From: Caballeronia choica
GTDB taxonomy: Bacteria; Pseudomonadota; Gammaproteobacteria; Burkholderiales; Burkholderiaceae
DNA length: 64,000 nt
Assembly: GCF_001544535.1 (NCBI RefSeq)
Contig: NZ_FCON02000001.1
Coordinates: forward strand, 1 to 64,000
Direction of reading: 5' to 3'
Within the stretch, counting starts at the first letter, position 1. Every line of letters starts with the position of its first letter. This document shows positions 26,655 to 34,988 of this stretch, piece after piece. The position numbers were made by a program, and so were the translations under genes. A model generated the notes under the pieces. That model was not told the origin of the DNA. It ran no database searches and worked only from the letters and a program-made list of their open reading frames with translations.

Positions 26655-29159
26655 TCAGGCAATGACCTCTTCCGGTTCTTGCTGGAGCGCTTGCAAGCGC
26701 CGTTGCAATGCTTCGAGCATACCGAAATCGGCGGGGAAGTCATCGACCTTCACGACTTCGGTGCCGTAACGCGCGTAGTCGGCGAGCACCTGGCGATCGT
26801 TTGCGTCGATCAGGCCGCGCTGTCCGGCGTCGGCGGCCCAGGTTTCGAGTTCGGGAAAGCTCTGCGGCATCGCCGGCAGCGCGCCGGACTTGACCGCATC
26901 GCGCAGCTTGCGCTCGATCTCCGCGTAGCGCGGATTGAGCGCGAAGGCCAGTTCGCCATAGCCGAGCGGATCGGCGTCGGCGGACGGCGCGTAGGAATCG
27001 GCGATCAGGCGCTCGCGCGCCTCGCCCGGCGTCTGCATCAGCTCGGCGATGGCGCTCGCGAGCGCGTCGCGCGGCACGCGATGCCGCATGCCGAACGGAA
27101 AGGCCAGTGCGCGCACGATGCCCGCCGCCGCGCGGTGCGGATAATTGTCGAGCACGCCTTCCAGCGCGGCGTGCGCTTGCTGCAGCGCATCCTCGACACC
27201 CCAGCGCACGAGCGGCAGGTCGCTCTCGGGACGGCCGTCGTCCTCGAAGCGCTTGAGCGTCGCGGAGATCAGGTAGAGCTGCGAAAGCACGTCGCCGAGC
27301 CGCGCCGACAGCCGCTCGCGGCGCTTCAGTTCGCCGCCGAGCACGAACATCGAGACATCGGCGAGCAGCGCGAACGCCGTCGAGAGACGCGTGGCCGCGC
27401 GATAGCAGGGGACGAGGCGCGCATCGGCGCGCGTCGGCTTCGGAATCAGCGCGCTGCCGCCGAATGCGAACACGAGGGCGCGCATCGCGTTCGACGCGAC
27501 GAAGCTCGCATGGCCGAAGAACGCGGCATCGAAGTCGCGCAGCGCTTTCGCGCGGTCGGGCTCGCGGGTCGCGGCCATTTCCTTCAACACATACGGATGG
27601 CAGCGGATCGCGCCTTGTCCGAAGATGATGAGGCAGCGCGTGAGAATGTTCGCGCCTTCGACGGTGATCGAGATGGGTATCTGCTGATAGGCGCGCGCCA
27701 GGAAATTCGACGGCCCCATGCAGATGCCCTTGCCCGCGACGACATCCATGCCGTCGTTGATGACCTTCCTGGCACGCTCGGTGATGTGGTATTTGGCGAT
27801 CGCCGAGATCACGGACGGCTTTTCGCCGAGGTCGACCGCCTGCGCGGAGAGCTTTCTCGCAGCGTCCATCACGTACAGGTTGCCGCCCATGCGGCCGAGC
27901 GCTTCCTGCACGCCCTCGAACTTACCGACGGCGGTGCGGAACTGCCGCCGCACGGCGGCATATGCGCCCGTGCCGCGCACCGCGAGCTTCGCCATCCCGA
28001 CATTCGACGACGGCAGCGAAATCGCGCGGCCCGCCGCGAGGCATTCCATCAGCATGCGCCAGCCGTTGCCGACCTGCGCGCGCCCGCCGATCACCCAGTC
28101 GATCGGGATGAAGACGTCGCGGCCCCAGTTCGGGCCGTTCTGGAAGACCGCGTTGAGCGGCCAGTGGCGTCGGCCGATGTTGACGCCCGGGTGGCTCGTC
28201 GGGATCAGCGCGCAGGTGATGCCGGGTTCATCGTTCGCGCCGAGCAGGTGATCGGGATCGAGCGCGCGAAAGGCGAGGCCGAGCACGGTCGCGATCGGTC
28301 CGAGCGTGATGTAGCGCTTGTTCCAGGTGAGCCTGAAGCCGAGCGTCTCGCGGCCTTCATGCAGCCCCCGGCAGACGATGCCGATATCGGGAATCGCGGC
28401 GGCATCCGATCCGGCGTACGGGCTCGTCAGCGCGAAGCAGGGGATTTCGTCGCCGCGCGCGAGGCGCGGCAGATAGTGGTTCTTCTGTTCCTCGGTGCCG
28501 TAGTGCATCAGCAATTCGGCGGGGCCGAGCGAGTTCGGCACCATTACCGAGACGGCTGCGGCCGAGCAGCGCGTCGAGAGTTTCATGATCACCTGCGAGT
28601 GAGCGTAGGCGGAGAACTGCCGGCCGCCGTACTGCTTCGGGATGATCATGCCGAGGAAGCCGTGGTCCTTGACGTACCGCCATGTTTCGGGCGACAGGTC
28701 CTGCCAGACGGCGGTCGTGTCCCAGTCGTTGGCGAGGTCGCAGAGGCGCGTGCATTCGTGGTCGATGAAGTGCTGTTCTTCCGGCGTGAGCTTCGGCGGG
28801 CCGTGGGCGAGCAATGTGTCCCAGTGCGGCCGGCCGGAGAAGAGGGCGGCGTCCCACCAGACGGTGCCGGCTTCGATGGCGTCGCGCTCGGTCGGGGACA
28901 TCTCGGGGAGGATCTTGCGGAAGACGTTGAGGACGCGTTGGGTGAGGAGCGTTCGGCGCAGGGGTTTGATCGCCAGCACGAGGGTGGGGACGACGAAGAG
29001 CAGGGTGAGGAGGGTTGTCGCTATCGGGCCTGTGATGCCGGCGAGCCAGCCGATAGCCACCCATGTGATCGTCCACGCGAGCCACGCAATGGCGCTTGCC
29101 TGCATGTAGACGAGCGCGCCACTCACGACGATGAAGGCGACCACGAAGCCTGCTGTCAT
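26655..29159 (-). CDS. fadE: Acyl-CoA dehydrogenase, FadE (YafH) type
   Basis: An 834-residue FAD enzyme of the large FadE class (E. coli FadE 814). It has two or three N-terminal hydrophobic segments (about 1-65) for membrane association, the acyl-CoA dehydrogenase core with GFLGMIIPKQYGG, CFALTSPYAGSDAAA and VEGANILTRCLIIFGQGAIR, and the FadE-specific C-terminal DUF1974 part (GRRLSAR..., HAALEGVLDNYPHRAAAG). It performs the first oxidation of beta-oxidation. It is the first gene of the minus-strand fatty-acid block, with tight spacing to the fabG4-like gene. High confidence. Confidence 0.95.
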   Translation of the reverse strand: MTAGFVVAFIVVSGALVYMQASAIAWLAWTITWVAIGWLAGITGPIATTLLTLLFVVPTLVLAIKPLRRTLLTQRVLNVFRKILPEMSPTERDAIEAGTVWWDAALFSGRPHWDTLLAHGPPKLTPEEQHFIDHECTRLCDLANDWDTTAVWQDLSPETWRYVKDHGFLGMIIPKQYGGRQFSAYAHSQVIMKLSTRCSAAAVSVMVPNSLGPAELLMHYGTEEQKNHYLPRLARGDEIPCFALTSPYAGSDAAAIPDIGIVCRGLHEGRETLGFRLTWNKRYITLGPIATVLGLAFRALDPDHLLGANDEPGITCALIPTSHPGVNIGRRHWPLNAVFQNGPNWGRDVFIPIDWVIGGRAQVGNGWRMLMECLAAGRAISLPSSNVGMAKLAVRGTGAYAAVRRQFRTAVGKFEGVQEALGRMGGNLYVMDAARKLSAQAVDLGEKPSVISAIAKYHITERARKVINDGMDVVAGKGICMGPSNFLARAYQQIPISITVEGANILTRCLIIFGQGAIRCHPYVLKEMAATREPDRAKALRDFDAAFFGHASFVASNAMRALVFAFGGSALIPKPTRADARLVPCYRAATRLSTAFALLADVSMFVLGGELKRRERLSARLGDVLSQLYLISATLKRFEDDGRPESDLPLVRWGVEDALQQAHAALEGVLDNYPHRAAAGIVRALAFPFGMRHRVPRDALASAIAELMQTPGEARERLIADSYAPSADADPLGYGELAFALNPRYAEIERKLRDAVKSGALPAMPQSFPELETWAADAGQRGLIDANDRQVLADYARYGTEVVKVDDFPADFGMLEALQRRLQALQQEPEEVIA

Positions 29160-29284
29160 GTCGGTTCCCCTTTTGCGGTGTCCTTTTGTTGTTCTACTAC
29201 AGAACTGGTGCGAGAGTGCGGCAGGGGATCGTCTTGGAGGCCCTGTAGTCGGTCAACTGAATTATTCCTCTAGTCCGTGTGAGC

Positions 29285-29332
29285 GTTCAAAACGCCGAAA
29301 GGCGCCCGCGGGCGCCTTTCGCTCGTACCGTT
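29285..29332 (-). terminator. Terminator of the MFS transporter gene
   Basis: GAAAGGCGCC-CGCG-GGCGCCTTTC palindrome; on the minus strand it is followed by GGCGTTTT. It lies just after the stop of the 29349-30569 gene and upstream of fadE. The 29160-29348 interval otherwise holds only the likely fadE promoter region, in which I cannot fix boxes. Confidence 0.7.
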
Positions 29333-29348
29333 CACGCCAGATGGGCGC

Positions 29349-30569
29349 CTACGTCGTCGCTCCCACCCCTTGCGCCGACTGCGTCATATCGATCCCCCTC
29401 CGCTCTCGACTAAACAGAATAAGCGCGGCGATCACAACCGCCACCGTCCCCGCGACGATCGCCATCGCCATGCCGTAGTTGTTATCGTGGCTCACCGCGA
29501 TCGATGCCTGCATCGTCGCGTTGATCGAAGCCAGCAAGTTCCCCAACTGATACACAAGCCCCGGAAATGTCGCGCGAATCTCGTCGGGCGAAATCTCGTT
29601 CAAATGCACAGGAATAACACCCCACGCGCCCTGCACGGAGATCTGCATCAAAAACGCCCCTGCCGCCAGCGCGACCGGCCCGCTCGAAAACGCCCACAGC
29701 GGCAGCACCGGCAACGCGATCAGCGACGCGATGAAAATCGCCCAGCGCCGCCCGATCTTCTCCGACATCGAGCCAAAGAACAGTCCGCCGACGATCGCGC
29801 CGATGTTCAGCACGATCGTGATCAGCGAGACCGTGTGCGGGTCGAAGTGATGCTGCTCGCGCAGGAACGTCGGATAGAGATCCTGCGTGCCGTGCGAGAA
29901 GAAGTTGAACGCGGTCATCAGCACGATCGCGTAGACGGAAAGCGCCCAGTTCTGCTTGAGCGTCTTGATGAGTCCGGGGCGCGGGCGCTTTTCCATCGCC
30001 GTGAACGCGGGCGATTCGGGTACGTGCGCGCGCACGTAGAGCACGAGCAGCGCGGGCGCGACCCCGATGAAGAACATGCCGCGCCAGCCGACGTACTGAT
30101 AAAGCACGCCGAACACGATCGACGCGAGCAGGTAACCGCTTGGATAACCCGCTTGCAACAGCCCCGAGACGAAGCCGCGCGATTTTGGCGGCACGGTTTC
30201 CATCGTGAGCGCGGAGCCGACGCCCCATTCGCCGCCCATCGCGATGCCGAAGAGCGAGCGCAACACGAGCAGCGTCATCAGGTTCGGCGAGAGGCCGGAG
30301 AGCAATTCCAGCAGCGAGTAGCACGCGATGTTGATCATCAGCGTCGGACGGCGGCCGAACTTGTCGGCGAGGCGACCGAAGATCAACGCGCCGATGGGAC
30401 GCATCGCGAGCGTGAGCGTGATCGCGAATGCCACTTCGGGGATATTCGTATTGAACTCGGCGGCTATGTCCTTCAATACGAAAACCATCAGGAAGAAATC
30501 GAATGCGTCGAGTGTCCAGCCCAGATAGGCGGCAATCGTCACGTTTCTTTGTTCTCGCGTCCAGCTCAT
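29349..30569 (-). CDS. MFS transporter, carboxylate/sialate-porter-like
   Basis: The 406-residue 12-helix permease has the MFS motif GRLADKFGRRPTLM between helices 2 and 3 and the second-half repeat GSMSEKIGRRWAIF. Its start, TREQRNVTIAAYLGWTLDAF, with the acidic DAFDFF in helix 1, resembles the lactate/sialate/aromatic-acid proton symporters (SHS/AAHS-like group). The ATG at 30569 has GGGAG about 10 bases upstream; the frame is open further to 30722 without support. It stands alone between fadE and the tRNA genes, ended by its own terminator. The substrate is uncertain; a monocarboxylate is a reasonable guess. Confidence 0.85.
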   Translation of the reverse strand: MSWTREQRNVTIAAYLGWTLDAFDFFLMVFVLKDIAAEFNTNIPEVAFAITLTLAMRPIGALIFGRLADKFGRRPTLMINIACYSLLELLSGLSPNLMTLLVLRSLFGIAMGGEWGVGSALTMETVPPKSRGFVSGLLQAGYPSGYLLASIVFGVLYQYVGWRGMFFIGVAPALLVLYVRAHVPESPAFTAMEKRPRPGLIKTLKQNWALSVYAIVLMTAFNFFSHGTQDLYPTFLREQHHFDPHTVSLITIVLNIGAIVGGLFFGSMSEKIGRRWAIFIASLIALPVLPLWAFSSGPVALAAGAFLMQISVQGAWGVIPVHLNEISPDEIRATFPGLVYQLGNLLASINATMQASIAVSHDNNYGMAMAIVAGTVAVVIAALILFSRERRGIDMTQSAQGVGATT

Positions 30570-30821
30570 CGCCCGGGTCTCCCGTTCAATTGATTTGACT
30601 GAATAGCGATGCGGCCGACGAGCCAATACGGACCGGCCGCACAGGATGCCCGACTGAGCGGGCACGAGCGAGTGTACGCCGGTGTTTAATAAGCTGCTGC
30701 CGAAGCGGACGGCGTTCAGCATTAACCCGTATCGCGCCCGGGATAATCGATTCGATTATCCCGTCGGGCAATGAATTTGAAAGCTGGTCGAATTAATTCC
30801 GTATTGGAAATTTGCGCCGCA

Positions 30822-30860
30822 AAAACAAAAAACCCCACGAACGAAGTTCTATGGGGTTGA
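30822..30860 (-). terminator. Terminator of tRNA-Leu copy 1
   Basis: On the minus strand AACCCCATAGAAC-TTCG-GTTCGTGGGGTT-type hairpin followed by TTTTTTGTTTTTG. It differs from the hairpin used by the other two tRNA copies, marking the original end of the array. The interval 30570-30907 has no other feature. Confidence 0.85.
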
Positions 30861-30907
30861 TCGCTTGCTGCTGTCTTGCTGCTTTTACTGCCACTGCTGA
30901 AGGACCT

Positions 30908-30994
30908 TGGTGCCCAGGAGAGGACTCGAACCTCCACGATGTTGCCACCGCTAGGACCTGAACCTAGTGCGTCTACCAATTCCGCCACCTGGGC
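30908..30994 (-). tRNA. tRNA-Leu (CAG), copy 1
   Basis: The minus strand reads GCCCAGGTGGCGGAATTGGT at the 5' end, with a 7-bp acceptor stem GCCCAGG/CCTGGGC, D-loop GG, and anticodon loop TTCAGGT (anticodon CAG). A long variable arm typical of leucine tRNAs, the TTCGAGT T-loop and an encoded CCA follow. It decodes CUG, the main leucine codon in this GC-rich genome. Upstream are a TACAAT -10 and a TTGACA -35 at 31017-31044. Confidence 0.97.
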
Positions 30995-31016
30995 CAAGGG
31001 GTACAGCGAGCCAGCT

Positions 31017-31044
31017 ATTGTATCGAGTTGTGAAACCGTGTCAA
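31017..31044 (-). promoter_or_regulatory. Promoter of tRNA-Leu copy 1
   Basis: Minus strand: TTGACA (31039-31044), 16-base spacer, TACAAT (31017-31022), about 22 bases before the mature 5' end. Identical to the promoter of copy 2. Confidence 0.85.
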
Positions 31045-31085
31045 TCGTAAGAAGCGTCGACGACATCGAAGCTCCCGCACAAAAT

Positions 31086-31113
31086 GAAAGAGCCACCCGA
31101 AGGTGGCTCTTTC
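31086..31113 (-). terminator. Terminator of tRNA-Leu copy 2
   Basis: GAAAGAGCCACC-CGAA-GGTGGCTCTTTC stem, followed on the minus strand by ATTTTG. It lies 9 bases after the CCA end. Confidence 0.85.
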
Positions 31114-31122
31114 AAAACATCT

Positions 31123-31209
31123 TGGTGCCCAGGAGAGGACTCGAACCTCCACGATGTTGCCACCGCTAGGACCTGAACCTAGTGCGTCTACCAATTCCGC
31201 CACCTGGGC
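31123..31209 (-). tRNA. tRNA-Leu (CAG), copy 2
   Basis: Same 87-base sequence as copy 1, including encoded CCA, with the anticodon CAG in loop TTCAGGT. It has its own promoter (31232-31259) and terminator (31086-31113), so it is an independent transcription unit. Confidence 0.97.
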
Positions 31210-31231
31210 CAAGGGGTACAGCGAGCCAGCT

Positions 31232-31259
31232 ATTGTATCGAGTTGTGAAACCGTGTCAA
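31232..31259 (-). promoter_or_regulatory. Promoter of tRNA-Leu copy 2
   Basis: Minus strand: TTGACA (31254-31259), 16-base spacer, TACAAT (31232-31237). Confidence 0.85.
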
Positions 31260-31300
31260 TCGTAAGAAGCGTCGACGACATCGAAGCTCCCGCACAAAAT

Positions 31301-31328
31301 GAAAGAGCCACCCGAAGGTGGCTCTTTC
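31301..31328 (-). terminator. Terminator of tRNA-Leu copy 3
   Basis: Same GAAAGAGCCACC-CGAA-GGTGGCTCTTTC hairpin as copy 2, followed by ATTTTG on the minus strand. Confidence 0.85.
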
Positions 31329-31337
31329 AAAACATCT

Positions 31338-31424
31338 TGGTGCCCAGGAGAGGACTCGAACCTCCACGATGTTGCCACCGCTAGGACCTGAACCTAGTGC
31401 GTCTACCAATTCCGCCACCTGGGC
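31338..31424 (-). tRNA. tRNA-Leu (CAG), copy 3
   Basis: Same 87-base tRNA sequence as copies 1 and 2. It is the first transcribed and probably the founder of the array on the promoter side, because its promoter differs from the other two. Confidence 0.97.
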
Positions 31425-31450
31425 AAGGTGCGTGTGCAGCAAAGAACGTA

Positions 31451-31478
31451 ATTATATCGGGCCCAATCGCCCTGTCAA
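31451..31478 (-). promoter_or_regulatory. Consensus promoter of tRNA-Leu copy 3
   Basis: Minus strand: TTGACA (31473-31478), 16-base GC-rich spacer, TATAAT (31451-31456): both hexamers are perfect sigma70 consensus, followed by a GC-rich stretch before the tRNA. Confidence 0.9.
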
Positions 31479-31648
31479 GCATTTTGAGATTCGGCGGAGG
31501 ATCTCGCCCCGGGCCACGCCGGGCCGGTCTGCAAGCCCCGTGTAGCCTCGATCACGGGTGTTAGAATGACCCGCAGATATAGCCCGCTTGGGCGTTGGCT
31601 ATCCCACCGCGACGTCCAGTCCAACGAGAAGAAATCATCGATAAGCCC

Positions 31649-34120
31649 TTGAGCAAATATCCCTATCCGATACCGAGCCGCGAAGAAATTCTCGGCGTGT
31701 TGCGCACGAGCGAAGCACCGCTCGCTGCAAACGACATCGCCGAGGCTCTGTCGATCAAGCGCCAGGAGCGCGAAGGATTTTTCAAGCGACTGGGCGCCAT
31801 GGAGCGCGACGGGCAAATCCGGCTCGACAAGCGCGGCCATTATCAGCTCACTCATCCTTCCAATTTCGTCGCGGGCCGCGTGCAGGGCCATCGCGACGGC
31901 TTCGGCTTCCTGATTCGCGACGACGGCCAGGACGACCTGTTCCTGCCCAACGGCGAAATGCAGAAGGTGATGCACAACGACCGCGTGCTGGCGCGCATCG
32001 TCGGCTATGACCGGCGCGGGCGGCCGGAAGGGCATATCGTCGAGGTCACGGACCGCGCGAACAAGCGCATCATCGGCCGGCTCATCAACGAGAACGGCGC
32101 GCTGATCCTCGTGCCGGAAGACAAGCGCATCGGCCACGACATCCTCATCACGCAGAATCCGAAGAAGGCGAAGGTCGGGCAGGTGGTGTCGGTCGAGCTC
32201 ACCGATTTCCCGAGCCGTCATTCGCAGCCGCTCGGCCGCGTGGTGGAAGTGATCGGCGATATCGACGATCCGGGCATGGAAATCGAAATCGCGGTGCGCA
32301 AGTACGGCGTGCCGCACGAGTTCAGCGACGCGGCGCTCGCCTCCGCATCGAAGCTGCCGGACGAAGTGCGGCCCGCGGACATCCGTCATCGGGTGGACTT
32401 GCGCGACGTGCCGCTCGTCACGATCGACGGCGAAGACGCCCGCGACTTCGACGACGCCGTCTACTGCGAGCCGATGAACGTCGGACGCGGCACGGGTTTC
32501 CGGCTGCTGGTCGCGATCGCGGACGTTTCGCACTACGTGCGCCCGAACGAGCCGCTCGACGTCGATGCGCTCGATCGCAGCACGTCGGTGTATTTCCCGC
32601 GCCGCGTGATTCCGATGCTGCCGGAGAAGCTGTCGAACGGGCTGTGCTCGCTGAATCCGCAAGTGGACCGCTGCGTGCTGGTCTGCGACATGGTCATCAC
32701 CGCGCGCGGCGAGATCAAGGCGTACCAGTTCTATCCGGGCGTGATGCACTCGTCGGCGCGGCTCACGTACACCGAAGTCGCGGCCGTGCTGACCAACACG
32801 AAGGGACCGGAAGCCGCCCGCCGCGCCGACCTCCTGCCGCATCTCCAGAACCTCTACGGCGTCTACAAGTCGCTGCACGCGGCGCGCCAGAAGCGCGGCG
32901 CGATCGACTTCGATACGACCGAGACGTACATCGTCTGCAACGCGCAGGGCAAGATCGAGCAGATCGTGCCGCGGCATCGCAACGACGCGCACCGGCTGAT
33001 CGAGGAATGCATGCTCGCCGCGAACGTCTGCGCGGCGGACTTCCTGAAGCGTCACAAGCATCCGGGGCTGTATCGCGTGCACGCGGGCCCGACGCCGGAA
33101 AAGCTCGAGAACCTGCGCGCTTTCCTGCGCGGCGTCGGGCTCACGCTCACGGGCGGCGACAAGCCGCACGCCAGCGATTACGCCGCGCTGATGGCGCAAG
33201 TCCGCGACCGGCCCGACGCGCAGATGCTGCAATCGATGGTGCTGCGCTCGATGCAGCAAGCCGTCTACAGTCCGGACAACATCGGCCACTTCGGTCTCGC
33301 GTATGAGGCGTACGCGCACTTCACGAGCCCGATTCGCCGCTATCCCGACCTGCTCACGCACCGCGCGATCTACGCGATCCTGCAGGGCAAGAAGTACCAG
33401 CCGGCCGTCGGCCACGACATTTCGCTCAGCACGGGTCTCACGAAAGCCGCGCGCGAAATGCAGAAGTCCGACGACGAATCGCGCAGCCGCTCGCGCAACA
33501 ACGTCGCGATCTGGGAAGAACTGGGGCTGCATTGCTCGTCGAACGAGCGGCGCGCCGATGAAGCCTCGCGCGACGTCGAAGCGTGGCTCAAGTGCTATTT
33601 CATGCGCGACAAGCTCGGCGAGGAATACGGCGGCATGGTGAACGGCGTGACGTCGTTCGGCATCTTCGTGCAGCTCGATTCGCTGTTCATCGAAGGGCTC
33701 GTGCACGTGACCGAACTCGGCGCCGACTACTTCCAGTACGACGAGATCAAGAACGAACTGCGCGGCGAACGCACGGGCATCCGCTACCGGATGTCGGATC
33801 GGGTGCGCGTGCAGGTGAGCCGCGTCGACCTGGATTCGCGCAAGATCGATTTCCGGCTCGTGCGCGATACGCCGGTGAAGCCGCCGTCGGGCCGCATCGC
33901 GGCGAGTACGCCGGAGCACGCGGGCAATGTCGCGGCGGCGGGGCCGCGCGTCAGGTCGATTACCGCCGACGAAACGCCCAGCACGCGGCGTCGCGGCGGC
34001 AGCAAGCGAGGCGCATCGGCCCTGGCGGCGACGGCGAGCGACAGCAACGGCGTCGCGAAAAAGCGCGGCGTGGCGCCGAAGTCGGCGTCGCAGGGGCGGC
34101 TCGCGCGCAAGAAGCGCTAG
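31649..34120 (+). CDS. rnr: Ribonuclease R
   Basis: A 3'-5' exoribonuclease of about 823 residues that degrades structured RNA and aids rRNA and tmRNA quality control. After an N-terminal winged-helix part (KYPYPIPSREEILGVLRTSE) come cold-shock domains, the RNB catalytic core with metal ligands in DGEDARDFDDAVY, and the region HFTSPIRRYPDLLTHR. A C-terminal S1 domain (GGMVNGVTSFGIFVQLDSLF) and a Lys/Arg/Ala-rich tail follow. No ATG exists near the N-terminus: TTG at 31649 precedes SKYPYPIPSREEIL, the usual start of the family; a TTG at 31595 would add 18 residues. Neither has a strong ribosome-binding site. Confidence 0.95.
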   Translation: MSKYPYPIPSREEILGVLRTSEAPLAANDIAEALSIKRQEREGFFKRLGAMERDGQIRLDKRGHYQLTHPSNFVAGRVQGHRDGFGFLIRDDGQDDLFLPNGEMQKVMHNDRVLARIVGYDRRGRPEGHIVEVTDRANKRIIGRLINENGALILVPEDKRIGHDILITQNPKKAKVGQVVSVELTDFPSRHSQPLGRVVEVIGDIDDPGMEIEIAVRKYGVPHEFSDAALASASKLPDEVRPADIRHRVDLRDVPLVTIDGEDARDFDDAVYCEPMNVGRGTGFRLLVAIADVSHYVRPNEPLDVDALDRSTSVYFPRRVIPMLPEKLSNGLCSLNPQVDRCVLVCDMVITARGEIKAYQFYPGVMHSSARLTYTEVAAVLTNTKGPEAARRADLLPHLQNLYGVYKSLHAARQKRGAIDFDTTETYIVCNAQGKIEQIVPRHRNDAHRLIEECMLAANVCAADFLKRHKHPGLYRVHAGPTPEKLENLRAFLRGVGLTLTGGDKPHASDYAALMAQVRDRPDAQMLQSMVLRSMQQAVYSPDNIGHFGLAYEAYAHFTSPIRRYPDLLTHRAIYAILQGKKYQPAVGHDISLSTGLTKAAREMQKSDDESRSRSRNNVAIWEELGLHCSSNERRADEASRDVEAWLKCYFMRDKLGEEYGGMVNGVTSFGIFVQLDSLFIEGLVHVTELGADYFQYDEIKNELRGERTGIRYRMSDRVRVQVSRVDLDSRKIDFRLVRDTPVKPPSGRIAASTPEHAGNVAAAGPRVRSITADETPSTRRRGGSKRGASALAATASDSNGVAKKRGVAPKSASQGRLARKKR

Positions 34121-34237
34121 GCGCCGGGCCGGGCTGTTTTAAGCGTCGCGCGTCATTTCAATCTGCGCGGCCCGATGCGCGATGGCGCCTCGGGCCGCGT
34201 TTTGGTTTTGGGTTTTCTCAATCAAGGTTTGTCAGTC

Positions 34238-34981
34238 ATGTCACGTCTCAAGGTTCTTTACGGTTTTCACGCGGTGACCGCGCGCCTCAGGGCGGATGCA
34301 TCGACGATCGAGGAGGTGCTGTACGACCCCACGCGCAAGGACCGTCGCATGCAGGATTTCCTGCGCTCGGCGAAGGAAGCCGGCGTGCGCCTGATCGCCG
34401 CCGACGAATCGCGTCTGTGGGGCCTGGCCGGCAACGTCGGGCACCAGGGCGTGGTGGCACGCGCGCACGACATGCCGCTCGCGCAAAACCTCGCGGAACT
34501 GCTCGATGGCGTCTCCGGCACGCCGCTCTTGCTCGTGCTCGATGGCGTGACCGATCCGCACAACCTCGGCGCGTGCCTGCGCGTGGCCGACGCCGCTGGC
34601 GCGCACGCGGTGATCGCGCCGCGCGACCGTTCGGCCGGTTTGAACGCGACGGCGGCGAAAGTCGCGAGCGGCGCCGCCGAGACGGTGCCGTACATCACCG
34701 TCACGAACCTCGCGCGTGCGATGCGCGAATTGAAGGACGCGGGCGTGTGGGTGGTCGGCACGGCGGGCGAGGCGACCACGAGTCTCTACGAGACGAAGCT
34801 CGATGGTCCGATCGCCATCGTCGTCGGCGCGGAAGGCGAGGGCATGCGAAGGCTCACGCGCGAAACCTGCGACGAGATCATGAATATTCCGATGGCGGGG
34901 ACGGTGGAGAGTTTGAATGTTTCGGTGGCGAGCGGCGTTTGCCTGTTCGAAGCGGTGCGGCAGCGGTCGGTGAAGAAATAG
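34238..34981 (+). CDS. rlmB: 23S rRNA (guanosine(2251)-2'-O)-methyltransferase RlmB
   Basis: The 247-residue SpoU-class SAM methyltransferase modifies G2251 in the peptidyl-transferase loop of 23S rRNA. The N-terminal L30e-like RNA-binding part ([20 protein letters not shown]) is followed by the three SPOUT motifs: [30 protein letters not shown] and [19 protein letters not shown], which form the knot. ATG 34238 with AAGG upstream is chosen; the frame is open to 34175. It follows rnr on the same strand, a common pairing of RNA-maturation genes. High confidence. Confidence 0.96.
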   Translation: MSRLKVLYGFHAVTARLRADASTIEEVLYDPTRKDRRMQDFLRSAKEAGVRLIAADESRLWGLAGNVGHQGVVARAHDMPLAQNLAELLDGVSGTPLLLVLDGVTDPHNLGACLRVADAAGAHAVIAPRDRSAGLNATAAKVASGAAETVPYITVTNLARAMRELKDAGVWVVGTAGEATTSLYETKLDGPIAIVVGAEGEGMRRLTRETCDEIMNIPMAGTVESLNVSVASGVCLFEAVRQRSVKK

Positions 34982-34988
34982 CGCGTCG

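Larger units (their letters stand above)
30908..31424 (-). repeat. Tandem array of three tRNA-Leu transcription units, 215-bp period
   Basis: tRNA ends at 30994, 31209 and 31424 are spaced by exactly 215 bases. The two 128-base spacers (30995-31122, 31210-31337) look identical and each carries a promoter and a terminator. The rightmost unit has a different promoter sequence and the leftmost a different terminator, as expected from unequal-crossover duplication. Confidence 0.95.

Noticed and set aside
31103-31545. Short ORFs over the tRNA-Leu genes
   Set aside because: They are translations of tRNA sequence and spacers, a common false call.
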